From Uranotaenia lowii (taxonomy: Eukaryota; Arthropoda; Insecta; Diptera; Culicidae): 64,000 nucleotides of DNA. The notes under the pieces are model-generated. The model made no database searches. It was not told the origin of the DNA and saw nothing but the letters and a program-made list of their open reading frames with translations. The DNA lies in NCBI RefSeq assembly GCF_029784155.1, contig NC_073692.1, positions 234,068,503-234,132,502 on the forward strand, in the 5' to 3' direction. The translations under genes and the position numbers were made by a program. This document shows positions 12,290-23,137 of the stretch, in pieces. Numbering within the stretch: the first letter of the stretch is position 1; every line of letters starts with the position of its first letter.

Positions 12290-12990
12290 AAAATTGTGAA
12301 GATAGTAAAGAGAGTAAAGATGGTAAAGAGAGTAAAGAGAGTAAAGAGAGTAAAGAGAGTAAAGAGAGTAAAGAGAGTAAAGAGAGTAAAGAGAGTAAAG
12401 AGAGTAAAGAGAGTAAAGAGAGTAAAGAGAGTAAAGAGAGTAAAGAGAGTAAAGAGAGTAAAGAGAGTAAAGAAAGTAAAGAGAGTAAAGAGAGTAAAGA
12501 GAGTAAAGAGAGTAAAGAGAGTAAAGAGAGTAAAGAGAGTAAAGAGAGTAAAGAGAGTAAAGAGAGTAAAGAGAGTAAAGAGAGTAAAGAGAGTAAAGAG
12601 AGTAAAGAGAGTAAAGAGAGTAAAGAGAGTAAAGAGAGTAAAGAGAGTAAAGAGAGTAAAGAGAGTAAAGAGAGTAAAGAGAGTAAAGAGAGTAAAGAAA
12701 GTAAAGAGAGTAAAGAGAGTAAAGAGAGTAAAGAGAGTAAAGAGAGTAAAGAGAGTAAAGAGAGTAAAGAGAGTAAAGAGACTAAAGAGAGTATAGAGAG
12801 TATGGAGAGTAAAGAGAGTAAAGAGAGTAAAGAAAGTAAAGAGAGTATAGAGAGTAAAGAGAGTAAAGAGAATAAAAAGAGAAAAAAGAGTAAATAGAGT
12901 GAAGAGAGAAGAAAGAGTAAAAAGAGTAAAGAGAGTAAAGAAGAGAGTAAAACAAGTGAAAAAAAAGTTAAGAGAGTCGAAGAGAGTTGA
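12290..12990 (+). repeat. 9-bp minisatellite array 2 (GAGAGTAAA unit)
   Basis: Roughly 60-70 copies, very homogeneous from about 12310 to 12780 and degenerating toward 12990. Apparent ORFs (Lys-Arg-Val repeats on plus, Phe-Thr-Leu repeats up to 281 codons on minus) follow from the unit length of nine and are not treated as genes. Confidence 0.95.
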
Positions 12991-14474
12991 ATGAGTAAAG
13001 AAAAACAATAAAAAACATAATTGGTCGTATAGGTTTATTCCTAAAACCACTCAATCATCAAGTATCACTTTAAGGATAAATCGTCAGTTGTAAAACCTAG
13101 TTTTTATTGAGTGTTTTCCGACTAGCCTAAACGTGCTAAAACTAGCTAGTTAAAAGGCAGTAAAACCATATTTGAGCAATACCTACTCTAGTTGCGGTTG
13201 CTCTATGATAAATGCCCCAAGTTGAAAGTTACGCTTTCGTTAGAAAAAAAAAAAACAAGATGGATTAAATTGTCACTTTTTTTTGCAAATGGGCAATGAA
13301 CAACCTTCATCCATTCAAGATCGTCTACTTTGTTGGGCTTGAACTTTTCTCCATTTCATGAAAGTGGTGCATAAGATTGGCCTTGTTTTTATTACTTGAA
13401 AAGGTGTAGGTAATGATGCTGTCATGCTGGTTAAAAGCCATGGTCGGAAGTGCGAAAAAAAAACCGCGGAATTGCCAAATCTGATGCCTTAATATGCTCG
13501 CTCACCGGTCAGTGTCGTTTTATGAGCTAAGCTCGTTGACGTGCAGCAATAATTTAGGAGTTTTTAGGACTTTATGGAAAAAATGCTTCAATAACCTTCA
13601 ACACCACCGCTCGGTGAAACAATTGTTTGATTTTTTTTTATTTAAGGTGAAAAATAAAACAAAGCACATTTTTTGAAGCATTAGTTCGTAAATTTTTAAT
13701 GAAATTTTCAAAATTGGTTTTATTTTTAAATTTTTAGTGCTACTGAACTTTACAAACAATATCTAATCATCACAATTCATCTATTCTCTTATATGATCCT
13801 AAAGGCCAATCTGTTCCACTCAAAAACCCGATTCAATTCGTAAAGTGGCACGCTTCCGAATCCAGGAAATGGTTTAATGTGGCAAATGCTGAAATCTTTT
13901 CAGCTATTTATCAGCTCCTCAAGCGACAAACCAGACAGATGAAAGAAGGTGAAAAAAATTACCGGCATTCGGTCTGTCTCTCCAGTCAGTCTAGCCATGT
14001 CAGATTTAGGAAGGTGCCGACCTGAGACGTTGCCATGTGCTTTGTGCTCTCGTCTCGCCAATGACAGCCTCATTTAGAGGAGTCATCATCAGAAGCTGTT
14101 CAGCTAACCATTCATATTGGCGATGGTAACCAGTCCGGTAACACCCACCCATTTACAATTGCCATTCGAATCTGGTGGATTTGCTAAGGTACCCATATGC
14201 TTTAGGTAGGTACTTTCTATTCTTCATTTTACAGGTGTTACAGTTCAATCATTTTAAGCTTCCATTTCATGAGCTACGGTTTTCTTTTCTTTGATTGGAA
14301 TGCATTTCCAAGCAGTTCTGACCGGATTAAGCTGAAGAAAAAAACGGTTCCTCGGAAATAGGTTGGCATCTTGATTTTTTTTTCTTTTGAGCTTCCAAAG
14401 TTAAAGACACCCAAGTATGCTGTTTAACTTTTCTTCCTAATGCTTTGAAAAGTTCGATCATTAATTCTAGATTA
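12991..14474. other. Gene-less stretch
   Basis: No supported gene. The segment from about 13850 to 14230 is less AT-rich and looks unique, but has no ORF or splice pattern that could be defended. Confidence 0.4.
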
Positions 14475-15773
14475 AAGGGTGATACGGTCAAAATTTGGTC
14501 AATATCAACTTGACGTATTTCTTTCAATTTTGCACTTAAAAAACCTGAACACCCCTCATTTTTAAGGTGTGTGTGTGTAAAATGTTGCTCCTATTTTGAT
14601 TTTGGAATTCACTCTTCAGTTGTCAAAATGCCGTCCAAGGAAGAAGAGCAGCGCATCAAAATTTTGCTCGCACATCGCGAAAATCCGAGCTACTCGTACG
14701 CAAAGCTGTCAAAATCGCTAAAAGTTGCCAAATCAACCGTTACAAATGTAATTAAAGTGTTTGGGGAACGTTTGTCGACAGTCAGGAAGTCTGGATCGGG
14801 GTGAAATCGAAAACCGGAAGCTGCTGAGACGACAAAGAGAGTGGCCGGTAGTTTCAAGCGAAACCCTAACCTCTTTCTCCGAGATGCCGCAAATAAGCTG
14901 AGTGTATCGTCTACAACCGTGCATTGAGCCAAAAAACGAGCCTGACTATCGACTTACAAGAATGTAGTGACTCCAAATCGCGATGATAAACAAAATACGA
15001 CGGCCAAAGCGCGATCCCGCAGGCTGTACACGACGATGTTGATGAAGTTTGACTGCGTGGTAATGGACGACGAAACCTACGTCAAAGCCGACTACAAGCA
15101 GCTTCAGGGACAGGAGTTTCATACGGCAAAAGGAAGGGGAAAGGTAGCAAATATTTTCAAGCACATGAAACTGTCAAAGTTCGCAAAGAAATATCTGGTT
15201 TGGCCAGCCATCTGTACCTGTGGCTTGAAAAGCAGCATTTTCATAGCCTCCGGGACTGTCAACCAAGAAATTTACTTGAAAGAGTGTTTTAATAAACGTC
15301 TGCTGCCTTTCCTGAAGAAACACGGTTGCTCCGTACTGTTTTGGTCGTATTTGGCATCTTGCCATTACGGTAAAAAGGCCATGGACTGGTACGCCGCCAA
15401 CAACGTGCAGGTGGTTCCCAAGGACAAGAACCCTAACAACACGCCAGAGCTCCGCCCAATTGAGAAATACCGGGCTATTGTCAAGCGGAACCTAAAGAAG
15501 ACCTAAAAACTGCTAAGGACGACCAGCAGTTCAAGGCAAACTGGTTTTCTGCTGCGAAGAAGGTGAACAAGGTGGCTGTACAAAATCTGATGGCAGGGGT
15601 TAAGCGTAAGGCCCGGCAATTCGGATTTGGAAAAGCGGAAGCCTAACTGAATATTTTCCCTGAATTTGATACTAATTAAACTTAAAAAAGAAATTTAATT
15701 TAATTTTTTAAATAAACGATTTCACCGATTTACACGCGTTTTCCTTTGACCAAATTTTGACCGTATCACCCTT
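14475..15773 (+). mobile_element. ITmD37E transposon with both terminal inverted repeats
   Basis: TA at 14473-14474 and 15774-15775 flank a 1,299-bp element. The ends are perfect inverted repeats of 28 bases beginning AAGGGTGATACGGTCAAAAT. Size, TA target and internal transposase match the IS630-Tc1-mariner superfamily. Structurally complete but coding-dead (see the transposase entry); its ends could still be substrates for a transposase supplied in trans. Confidence 0.9.
14628..15646 (+). pseudogene. ITmD37E transposase, inactivated
   Basis: The start chosen is ATG 14628 (MPSKEEEQRIKILLAHREN), giving a near-usual length of about 339 codons. An N-terminal helix-turn-helix region (KVAKSTVTNVIK) is followed by VVMDDETYVKADY with the first catalytic Asp, then SKFAKKYLVWPAICTCG and NTPELRPIEKY with the final Glu. 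From the second catalytic position to that Glu there are 37 residues, the DD37E spacing. The second catalytic Asp is replaced by Tyr (FWSYLASCHY where the copy at 30.1 kb has FWPDLASCHY). In-frame TGA codons occur at 14802-14804 and twice near 14925-14945, and a single-base shift near 15495 moves the C-terminus (ending at TAA 15644-15646) into another frame. It cannot be catalytically active. Confidence 0.9.
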
Positions 15774-15775
15774 TA

Positions 15776-16128
15776 TATAACATAAATAAAATGTTTCAAT
15801 AAACAGAAATTAAGGGTTTTATTGGGTTCAAATGGGACACAAATGTGATCAGGAGCTCAACATTTTTGTGCAATAAGGTTCAAATAATCAAAATTCTGTT
15901 GAATTCCTAGTTAAAAATCAACAAAATATTTCAAAGTTGTTAGACCTTTTAAATTTATGTATAATTGTTATTTTTTCCGAATTCAAGGAAAGGCGACAAA
16001 AAAAGGTTTATAATCTGCATTGGCACTAATTTGAATTATTCTGCCGATCCATAAACTTTATCATGATTCCAAATTCAAACCTTTCTTATTGTTCAAGCCG
16101 ATTGGCCTTCAGCTTGATGAATTTAGTG
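15776..16128. other. No gene recognised
   Basis: AT-rich flank to the right of the transposon. Nothing recognised. Confidence 0.4.
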
Positions 16129-16237
16129 TTTCCAGAATGTTCCATAAGAAATGACTCCAGAATGTTCCAGAAGTTCTTCTACGTGCATTTCAATGTTCTG
16201 GAATTATTTATAATCGATTGTTCGAAGGTTCCAGAAC
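16129..16237. promoter_or_regulatory. Cluster of heat-shock-element-like motifs
   Basis: Alternating TTC/GAA units spaced by two bases, the binding pattern of heat shock factor, occur four times in about 110 bases: TTCCAGAATGTTC at 16130-16142, a GAATGTTCCAGAA block at about 16159-16172, TTCTGGAA at 16196-16203, and GAAGGTTCCAGAA at 16224-16236. Three have at least three perfect consecutive units. No obvious heat-shock gene follows, so a role as a promoter or enhancer is inferred only. Confidence 0.5.
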
Positions 16238-16239
16238 AA

Positions 16240-19200
16240 TCTGATTTGTTCTAACCTTCGTGTTCCCGTTCTTTTCAGTACATTCGATGCACTTGTAAAT
16301 ACACAAACCCTTTTTAAGTTAGAAACCAGTGCAGTGCGTTTCCTTTCTCCAGAAAAATGCAGTTTACTGGCCCAAACACTTATCATTAAGCCATTGTTTA
16401 GAGACACCTCACTAAAAATTATTTAACATTTAACTTATTTACTTAACTTATTCTTGGTTCAAATGACTTGTTTTTCTGATTCGAAAAACACAGAATCAGT
16501 TGAGGTTTGATGTATTCGTTATCGGTCATAAAAGCTATCAAATCGGCTAGTTGATGATATTCTGAACATTTCAATTAATTTTTGGAAGCGACAAAAATGA
16601 AAATATACGTCTGTAATATGATGATAATTACGATAACTCCTAAACGAAAATGAATTACATGTCTGATAATTTTCTCAAGTTTTTTCCTAACTCAACGCTA
16701 AACAGAGATTGAAAAGATTCTACGATTTTTTTAAATTATTTTTTGACTATGGAAGCGTTATTTGAAAAATTTAAAAATACGAAATTGCACCATGTGAAGA
16801 AGAAAGAAAGATTTGAAAATAAATTCTCAAGAAGTGTATCTGTTTTTATTCAAATTTGGTAATGGCGTTATAGAAACTCGCTTCCAGTAAATTAAGCGCT
16901 ACCAGAACGGCCAAAAAAAGAGTCCTGTTATCCTGCTATGCTGCCTTGGTGAGCCCGTTCCGATCTATTTTGTATTTGGATGATCTTATATACAGCTCAT
17001 TTTTCTTGTTATTTCATTCTAAATCATTTCTTTCTTTATAATGTTTTTAATCAAGCATAATAAATTTAAGTAGAAATGGATTTAAGAAGTCATTAGAGTA
17101 AGTTATTACAAAAAAAAACTTTGAGCAGAGTCGAATTCTACCGGATTTGAAAATTTTGTGCACAGAAACTCAATCATGTACACGTCCTCTCTAGATTTTT
17201 CGTGAGTTGATATTTAAAACTTTTTGAAAGTATGTTCTGTAGGATGTGATATTACACATTCGCCCAACCAGACATTTTCAAGTGCAGTTTCCGATTGAAA
17301 GTTGTTCAATTTTATACGCCAATTAGCATTAAAAATTTATGTGATTTTTGAGAATGTTGTTGAATTATTAAGCTCATGATATTTTTTAGGATTATTGAAA
17401 AACCAATGAATTCGAATCTTTCGTTCAAAACTAGAATTATTTTAAAAGGAGAACTTTAATGATAATCCATGCTTGAAACTTACTATTTTTATAATGTGAG
17501 AATAGCTGATCTACAGAAACCCAAAATGAAATATTCTCTATTTTAATTATTAACTCACCACAAGTGAGTATAATGTTGGTAAGTATCGTAATTTCTCAAT
17601 TCCTTAACAGTAATTTAATGTATCAATATTCCATATATATGTACTTTCCCAAATGACAGGTCTTCACATATTCAAAATATTATATGAAGCGTTTGGTAGG
17701 GATCTCCAAGCTTCATTCCGCACCTGTATCCTGTATCTTTCGCGGTTTTCATCACATGGTTGGCCTGGCCGTAGTAATATCTGCAATGCATAGGAATATG
17801 TAACAGGTAATACGCTGAAAAGAAAAATGATAGACGCAAGTCTTCCATTTTCCAGCATCCCTACATGTTTTGGCCATGTTGATGTAAAAAGAAGAAGAAG
17901 AATATGCTTTTGGCAACACAATAAAAATTCCCTAAAGCTTTGTAATGAATGTGTTTTTAAGTATGTTCGAATCGGAATTAAGAACATTTCAGTGATGATA
18001 GTTCCGGTTTTTTAACATTATATTGTATCTTCTATAATATAATCGGTGTTAAAATTCTGAAATAATTTACATTTTTTTCTTTTTTTTTTTAATTTTATCT
18101 GTTTTGGAAAAAATGTTCACCAGTTTTTTTCAAACTAAATTTATTTGATTGTAACTTTGTGATCAGAATAAAATAAACCATTTTGCTACGATTTCTCATT
18201 ATTCAGCGACAAAGATTTTTTATGCTTCAAAAAAAAAAAAAAAAAAAAAAACAGAAAAAGTGCAGTTCTTCTCTGACTTTTGTAAATTTGCTTTTCAAAA
18301 ACCCTTCACACAGAGTTCGAGGTCATACGCCAAAATTCTTACTAAAGAAACTATTTTGATCAGAAAAATAATTCAAAAGCGATCATAGAGATGTTATTGC
18401 CATTGAAAATTTCCATGAATCTTTCTTAGATGTAGATGGCTAAATACACTGATTACACAAATACATAAATTATTTAAAACTAAAATTGACTTTTTGAGCT
18501 ATTGAAATAAAAAACTAAAATTATTATCGAACTCACTGAAATCTTACGCTAAAAAATAGGCTCCCATTCCAGGAACGACTTAGTGATAAAAATAATTTAA
18601 ATTGAACTATAAACACCAAAGACATGTCTAACAACAAGTTGAATAACTTCTCCATTAGGACGTATGAGCAGCTACTTTTTGTTTCTTAAAAAAGTTGAAA
18701 CTAAGTTCTTTATTTTAAAGTGCAACGCGGAGAGGAAATTTGCTTAAAAATTATACTTTGAGATGTTGGAAATTGGTGACTAAGATAAGGTATTTTGTCT
18801 TATCAAACCTTCAAATTAAATTCAAATTGAAAAAAATTCCATTTATTTAATACATTTGGATTGCGTTTATCTGGAATAAATTGAATTTTATACCTATTGC
18901 TTTAAAAAAATATTTTTTCTCATTTTTAAACAAAATGTTTACCCCAAGTACTCGTACTTAGAAAGTTGTTCAAAGCGTCGAATTTTTCAAATTTTTTAAC
19001 AGATTTGATTTAAAGGATTCAGGGGAGGTTAGGTCATTATTACCAATTATGATGTGGTTAATACAGATTTATCTAGAATTCGATATCAAAAATGTTCTTC
19101 TTGTTAGCCTTAACGCAGCTTTGCGATCAACTCACGCTCTACTATCAAGGTTAACTCGATAACCGTCATTTCCTTCCAAAAATTCTAAACGACGACAGGG

Positions 19201-19586
19201 AATTCGAGAACATTTGAAAAATATCACAAAAGATAAATAAGAGGTCAACAAGCTATTGAAATTTTGAAAAAAAAAATCCTGAAGAAGTTATCATTTTATG
19301 CTAATTATATAGATTTTGTCCTGTTACTTCCAAACTTATGAAAGTTTCAACAAGATTTTTATTGCTTGGTATCGTTTATAAAAAAAATGAAAAAAATATA
19401 AGCACAAAATTTTAGAGGCCAGATTTACCTAACTCTTTCATTTTTTAACGAGTGTTTCTAATAAGCACCGATGAAAAAGATTAAATAATACTCTGCAAAT
19501 TTTATGGAATTTTTTATTTGTCCGTGAAAATAAATCTTCCGGATGGCAAAATTCTATTCGGTCAATTTTCCTCGTTCGTTTCGGGT
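16240..19586. other. 3.3 kb without a recognisable gene
   Basis: AT-rich, with a 23-base poly(A) run near 18229 and no ORF carrying a known motif. ORFs at 17664-17987 (minus) and 17827-18015 (plus) overlap each other and look random. Confidence 0.4.
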
Positions 19587-19587
19587 T

Positions 19588-20310
19588 GTTAAGATGTAAC
19601 GGGGTTGATTTCAGCAGCTGGAGTCTCCTTCTCCAAACAGGTAGAACACAATTTTTTTTTTTTTTTTTTGGCAACTCTGCTAAGTGTATACAAAGCATAT
19701 TCAACTGCTCCGATTCCATACGAATTTTCTTGGTGAAATCCGATAAGATCCGACTCGAGAACCATATCACCAGGCAAACCAGCACCGAACGAACCCGCAC
19801 AATAACCAAAAACCCCCAGCTCGCACGGAAAGGTACGAAATTTTCACATTTCTTTAGTCGCTAGAGGCTGGTCGATAGAGCGCCCGCATCCATCATTACT
19901 CTCCCACCTCGCACTACTTACCTTCCGCTGCTAAACCACCCGCACCGCTCCACCGCTTAACTCACCATCTATCTGGCTCCTTCCGCTGAATGCGACATTA
20001 CGCTGCACCATACCGCCCGATTCATCCGACCACAATATAAATTGTTCAAACCAATTCACACCACTGTAGCGACTTCGGATCAATAAAGAACCAATTTCGC
20101 TTTGCTGTTTTTATTCGACCACCGATCTACCAACAAAAACATCAACATCTTCCGTCTCGCACCCGCCTTCGAGGATTCATCGACAGAACAACAACAAACT
20201 TTCGTCTCGCTCAAGCCAACGAGGGCAAGGAAACGTCATTTCGTCCGACCGCTAGCAGAGGCTACGTCGAAAAGTCACATAGCAACGCCATCTGAACGTC
20301 ACATTGGGTA
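19588..20310 (+). mobile_element. Possible solo LTR of an LTR retrotransposon
   Basis: This block is GC-richer than its surroundings and abruptly bounded. It begins TGTTAAGATGTAACGGGG and contains a TATAAA-like motif (CACAATATAAATTG, about 20030), followed about 50 bases on by GATCAATAAAGAACC, an AATAAA polyadenylation signal. That TATA-to-AATAAA order is typical of an LTR U3-R region. The right edge ends about GTCACA. Classic TG...CA ends with a target duplication could not be proven, and no gag or pol is attached. It could alternatively be host promoter or 5' exon DNA. Confidence 0.35.
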
Positions 20311-20374
20311 ACTATTTTTTTTCAACACAGTGATTTATTTGAATTTTATTGTTTGTTATGTTACATTTTTATTT

Positions 20375-22270
20375 TTTTTTTTTTGTCAAGTAATTGAATT
20401 GCGTTTATTTAAATATGTACAGAATTTCAAAGTTCACTTCTTAAATTAAATTCCAATTCATTTTCATTAATTACAGAGCTAGCACAGTTATCAATGAAAT
20501 CAATATAACACGAGAGTAAACGTAATATTGTTGATCGGGTTCTTCTGTTCATTCCCTCTAGCGACGGTCTCAACAGAGCATCAGTTGAGAAGTTTCGACC
20601 ACCGGTAGCGATAAGCAGCTGCTGTAGACGTCCAAAGCTGTCCCGTACTCGTGCGCAGGCAAAAAATTTGTGTTCGATTGTTTCCAATGCACCACAGTGT
20701 GTGCAAATATCTCCATCGACTCGTCGCATCTGGAGTAAAAGTTGCTGGTGGACGATTTTGCCATTTGTCCACACATAAAGAAGGCTCCGTTGGCTAGACG
20801 ACAAACGACGAGACGAAATGTTTCTCCAAATCCGTTTCCAATTTTCGTTTGGGTGATCTCGTTCGACTCTTGGCTGGTCAGCTTGTGCAACAAAAAAGTT
20901 CAGAATACTTGCTGTGGTTGGTGTTTGTCTTATGTGATCAGGCAAGCTGAGGTAATTGGCCAAAATATTTGCAAGACATGGAAGTGTTGTTGGGATGTTA
21001 GTTTGGCTGCCGTCAATGAATTCCTTATAGAATGGCATCGAATCTATTTCGCTAATGTGACGGTTTAGAAGAAGAGCTTTACATTTAAATGCAGGTATCT
21101 GCAATTTGAGACCACCGAGCTCGATGTTGCGCGCAAGTTGCTGAATTGGGACTCGAGCGCAATATCCGCGCCACAAGAATGTTCCCATTGTCGCAGTTAT
21201 TTTGGCAGTATGTACGTTGTATGGCATGATAGTGGATGATACATACCATATTTTAGAGGTGACAAATGTGTTGAGCAAAATAACTTTTTGATGGACAGTG
21301 AGTGTGCGTAGTGAATGGAGCCAAACTTGTCGACAAAAGTTGACTACCAATGTTTCCCAATTTATTCTGATCATTTCTCGTATACAGTTGGTAAAAACCA
21401 AGCCAAGAATTTTTATTGCTGTTTCCGTTTTTAACCATGGTGCTGTTAGGGAGCTTCCCCCTGGCGTTCCTACGTCGATTGATGACGTTTTTTCTTCATT
21501 CAGTTGAGCACCTGAAACCTTGTGAAATCGTCTAAACAGTATCAGCATTTGGGAGATCTGATCATTACTGGTAACAACAGTGCTTATATCATCTGCGTAC
21601 GCGACTATAAGGTCGTCGCCACATACGTTTTCTAGCTGTCGCAGGAGAGGTTGTAGATAAAGCACGAACAAGTGCATCGAAAGGGGGTCCCCTTGCCGCA
21701 CAGAGCGTCGAATAGGGAAGGATGAGGAGAGGTGCCCATTAACAAGAAGTCGTGATGTAGCGTTTTTGGCAATATTGGTTAGTAGGTGAATAAATTGCGG
21801 ATTTAGACCAAGATTCGAGAGTGTTTTAAAAAGAAAGCTATGTTCTACCCGATCGAAAGCGTGATCGAGGTCGAACGATATCAGTTTACCTTTTCTTCTA
21901 TTCGCAATCAGCTGAGCAATTCGATCCTTGATGGCTAACGTGGCTTGAAAAATGTTTCTAGCGCCGTTGGAACATTTTTGGCTTGCGCTGAGCAGGTGGT
22001 GGTGTTGGATCACTGTCTCGAGACGTGCCTTCAAAATTCTAGAAAGCAGTTTGTAGTCCGTGTTCAATAAGCTTATTGGGCGATAGGAATGTGCTGTGTC
22101 GCCTGCGTTTCTTTTTTTCACCAATACTATGATGCCATTCACGAATTCTGATGGGAAATTGGAGCGTAAAGCATCGTTCAGGACCAAATTTAGCTCTCGG
22201 TGTATGACATCAAACGTGCGCAAGTAGAATTCTTTGGGCAAGCCGTCGGGGCCTGGCGATTTTTTGGATG
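20375..22270 (-). mobile_element. 5'-truncated L1-like LINE
   Basis: The minus-strand reverse transcriptase ORF is followed by a 3' region with an AATAAA-like signal and an A-rich tail (poly(T) on the plus strand near 20375-20390). The 5' end stops at about 22268-22272, where it abuts the CR1-like LINE in the opposite orientation, so the endonuclease half and ORF1 are missing. Confidence 0.7.
20427..22241 (-). CDS. LINE reverse transcriptase, L1-like, 5'-truncated
   Basis: Open frame of 604 codons, extending about nine more codons upstream through KKSPGPDGLPKEF to the junction near 22268. It encodes the reverse transcriptase that copies element RNA at the genomic target. RT blocks seen in order: SYRPISLLNTDYKLLSRIL (about 52-70), FDLDHAFDRVEH (123-134, catalytic Asp), RQGDPLS (182-188) and YADD (215-218, catalytic pair). 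Near the C-terminus, CTHCGALETIEHKFFAC is a Cys/His zinc-binding motif of the LINE zf-RVT type. The apurinic-type endonuclease domain is absent, so it is not autonomous, although the RT frame is unbroken. SLLNTDYK and the zinc motif suggest an L1-related clade; the clade call is tentative. Confidence 0.85.
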   Translation of the reverse strand: MPKEFYLRTFDVIHRELNLVLNDALRSNFPSEFVNGIIVLVKKRNAGDTAHSYRPISLLNTDYKLLSRILKARLETVIQHHHLLSASQKCSNGARNIFQATLAIKDRIAQLIANRRKGKLISFDLDHAFDRVEHSFLFKTLSNLGLNPQFIHLLTNIAKNATSRLLVNGHLSSSFPIRRSVRQGDPLSMHLFVLYLQPLLRQLENVCGDDLIVAYADDISTVVTSNDQISQMLILFRRFHKVSGAQLNEEKTSSIDVGTPGGSSLTAPWLKTETAIKILGLVFTNCIREMIRINWETLVVNFCRQVWLHSLRTLTVHQKVILLNTFVTSKIWYVSSTIMPYNVHTAKITATMGTFLWRGYCARVPIQQLARNIELGGLKLQIPAFKCKALLLNRHISEIDSMPFYKEFIDGSQTNIPTTLPCLANILANYLSLPDHIRQTPTTASILNFFVAQADQPRVERDHPNENWKRIWRNISSRRLSSSQRSLLYVWTNGKIVHQQLLLQMRRVDGDICTHCGALETIEHKFFACARVRDSFGRLQQLLIATGGRNFSTDALLRPSLEGMNRRTRSTILRLLSCYIDFIDNCASSVINENELEFNLRSEL

Positions 22271-22282
22271 CACCTTTTCAAA

Positions 22283-23137
22283 ATGGCGAATATTTGCGGA
22301 AAGTGTGCCATGACTTTCGACGGTGAGTTCGTTCAATGTGGAGTTTTTTGTTCCATCGTTGTCTGTGTAAAATGCTCTGGTATACACGATAATTCTCGCA
22401 AGAATGGACATCTTGTGTGGATGTGCCAAAGCTGTAAAATGATGGTATCTAAAGCCCGCTTTTCCAACGCTTTAGTATCAACAAACGTTGCTAATAACAC
22501 CCTGCTCGACTCCTTGAAAGAATCTCTTAAAAATGAGATCCGTGAGAGTATTCTTCAAGAAGTTCGAAATGAACTCCGAGCAAATCCTCTTCCGGTGAAC
22601 GCTTGCGCAACTCCAATCCTCAATCCAAAAAATAGGTCATCTGTGAGTTCAGCCGTTGTTTCATCTGCCCATCTTAAGCGTCGCCGTGAAAAAAACATAG
22701 TTGTGGACAACTTTACTGAACGACAACAAAAATTGTTATGTGCTGTAGGTACCGGTGCAGCCAATAATGAAATCGCCACCAACAACAATCTTTATTCAAC
22801 ACCTCCGTCATTTTGGTTGTATCTTTCTGGCATTCTTCCTAACGCGCCCGATGATAGTGTTCTGCAATTCGTTCGTTCTCAACTTGGAACTGATGAAGTC
22901 CAGCTCAAAAAGTTGGTTCCTAGGGGCAGAGAAGTCAGCACGCTTTCGTTTGTATCGTTCAAAGTTGGTGTTTCGCTAGATTTGAAGGACAAGGCGTTGT
23001 CATCCGAAACTTGGCCAGCAGGAATCCGTTTCCGGCAGTTTGTCGATAATTCGCCTGAGAGTTTTTTACCCATTCCGAAGCAGCCACGACTCGATTTCAA
23101 ACCGAACCAACAGACACCCTTTGCGACGCCAATTTGA
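22283..23137 (+). CDS. LINE ORF1 protein (zinc finger, RNA-binding type)
   Basis: The start chosen is ATG 22283 (MANICGKCAMTFDGEF), preceded by AAA; the upstream in-frame ATG lies in the neighbouring element. 284 residues. The N-terminus has a Cys/His cluster (ICGKC, QCGVFC, CVKC, a His in GHLVW, then CQSC) resembling the PHD-like finger of CR1-group ORF1 proteins. The C-terminal half (FWLYLSGILPNAPDDSVLQF, then TLSFVSFKVGV and WPAGIRFRQF) looks like the RNA-binding fold of LINE ORF1 proteins. Expected role is to coat element RNA and form the retrotransposition particle. No internal stop. It ends at TGA 23135-23137, overlapping ORF2. Confidence 0.8.
   Translation: MANICGKCAMTFDGEFVQCGVFCSIVVCVKCSGIHDNSRKNGHLVWMCQSCKMMVSKARFSNALVSTNVANNTLLDSLKESLKNEIRESILQEVRNELRANPLPVNACATPILNPKNRSSVSSAVVSSAHLKRRREKNIVVDNFTERQQKLLCAVGTGAANNEIATNNNLYSTPPSFWLYLSGILPNAPDDSVLQFVRSQLGTDEVQLKKLVPRGREVSTLSFVSFKVGVSLDLKDKALSSETWPAGIRFRQFVDNSPESFLPIPKQPRLDFKPNQQTPFATPI

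Noticed and set aside
10190..12990. CRISPR-like array
   Set aside because: The repeats are directly adjacent 9-mers with no unique spacers and no cas genes, in a eukaryotic context.
12205..13050. 281-codon minus-strand ORF of Phe-Thr-Leu repeats resembling a membrane protein
   Set aside because: It is the translation of the 9-bp minisatellite; unit length nine keeps every frame periodic and stop-free.
18229..18252. Poly(A) run as a retro-insertion tail
   Set aside because: No target duplication or recognisable element body on either side.
22190..22429. 79-codon minus-strand ORF spanning the L1/CR1 junction
   Set aside because: Chimeric shadow of the two LINEs; no motif of its own.
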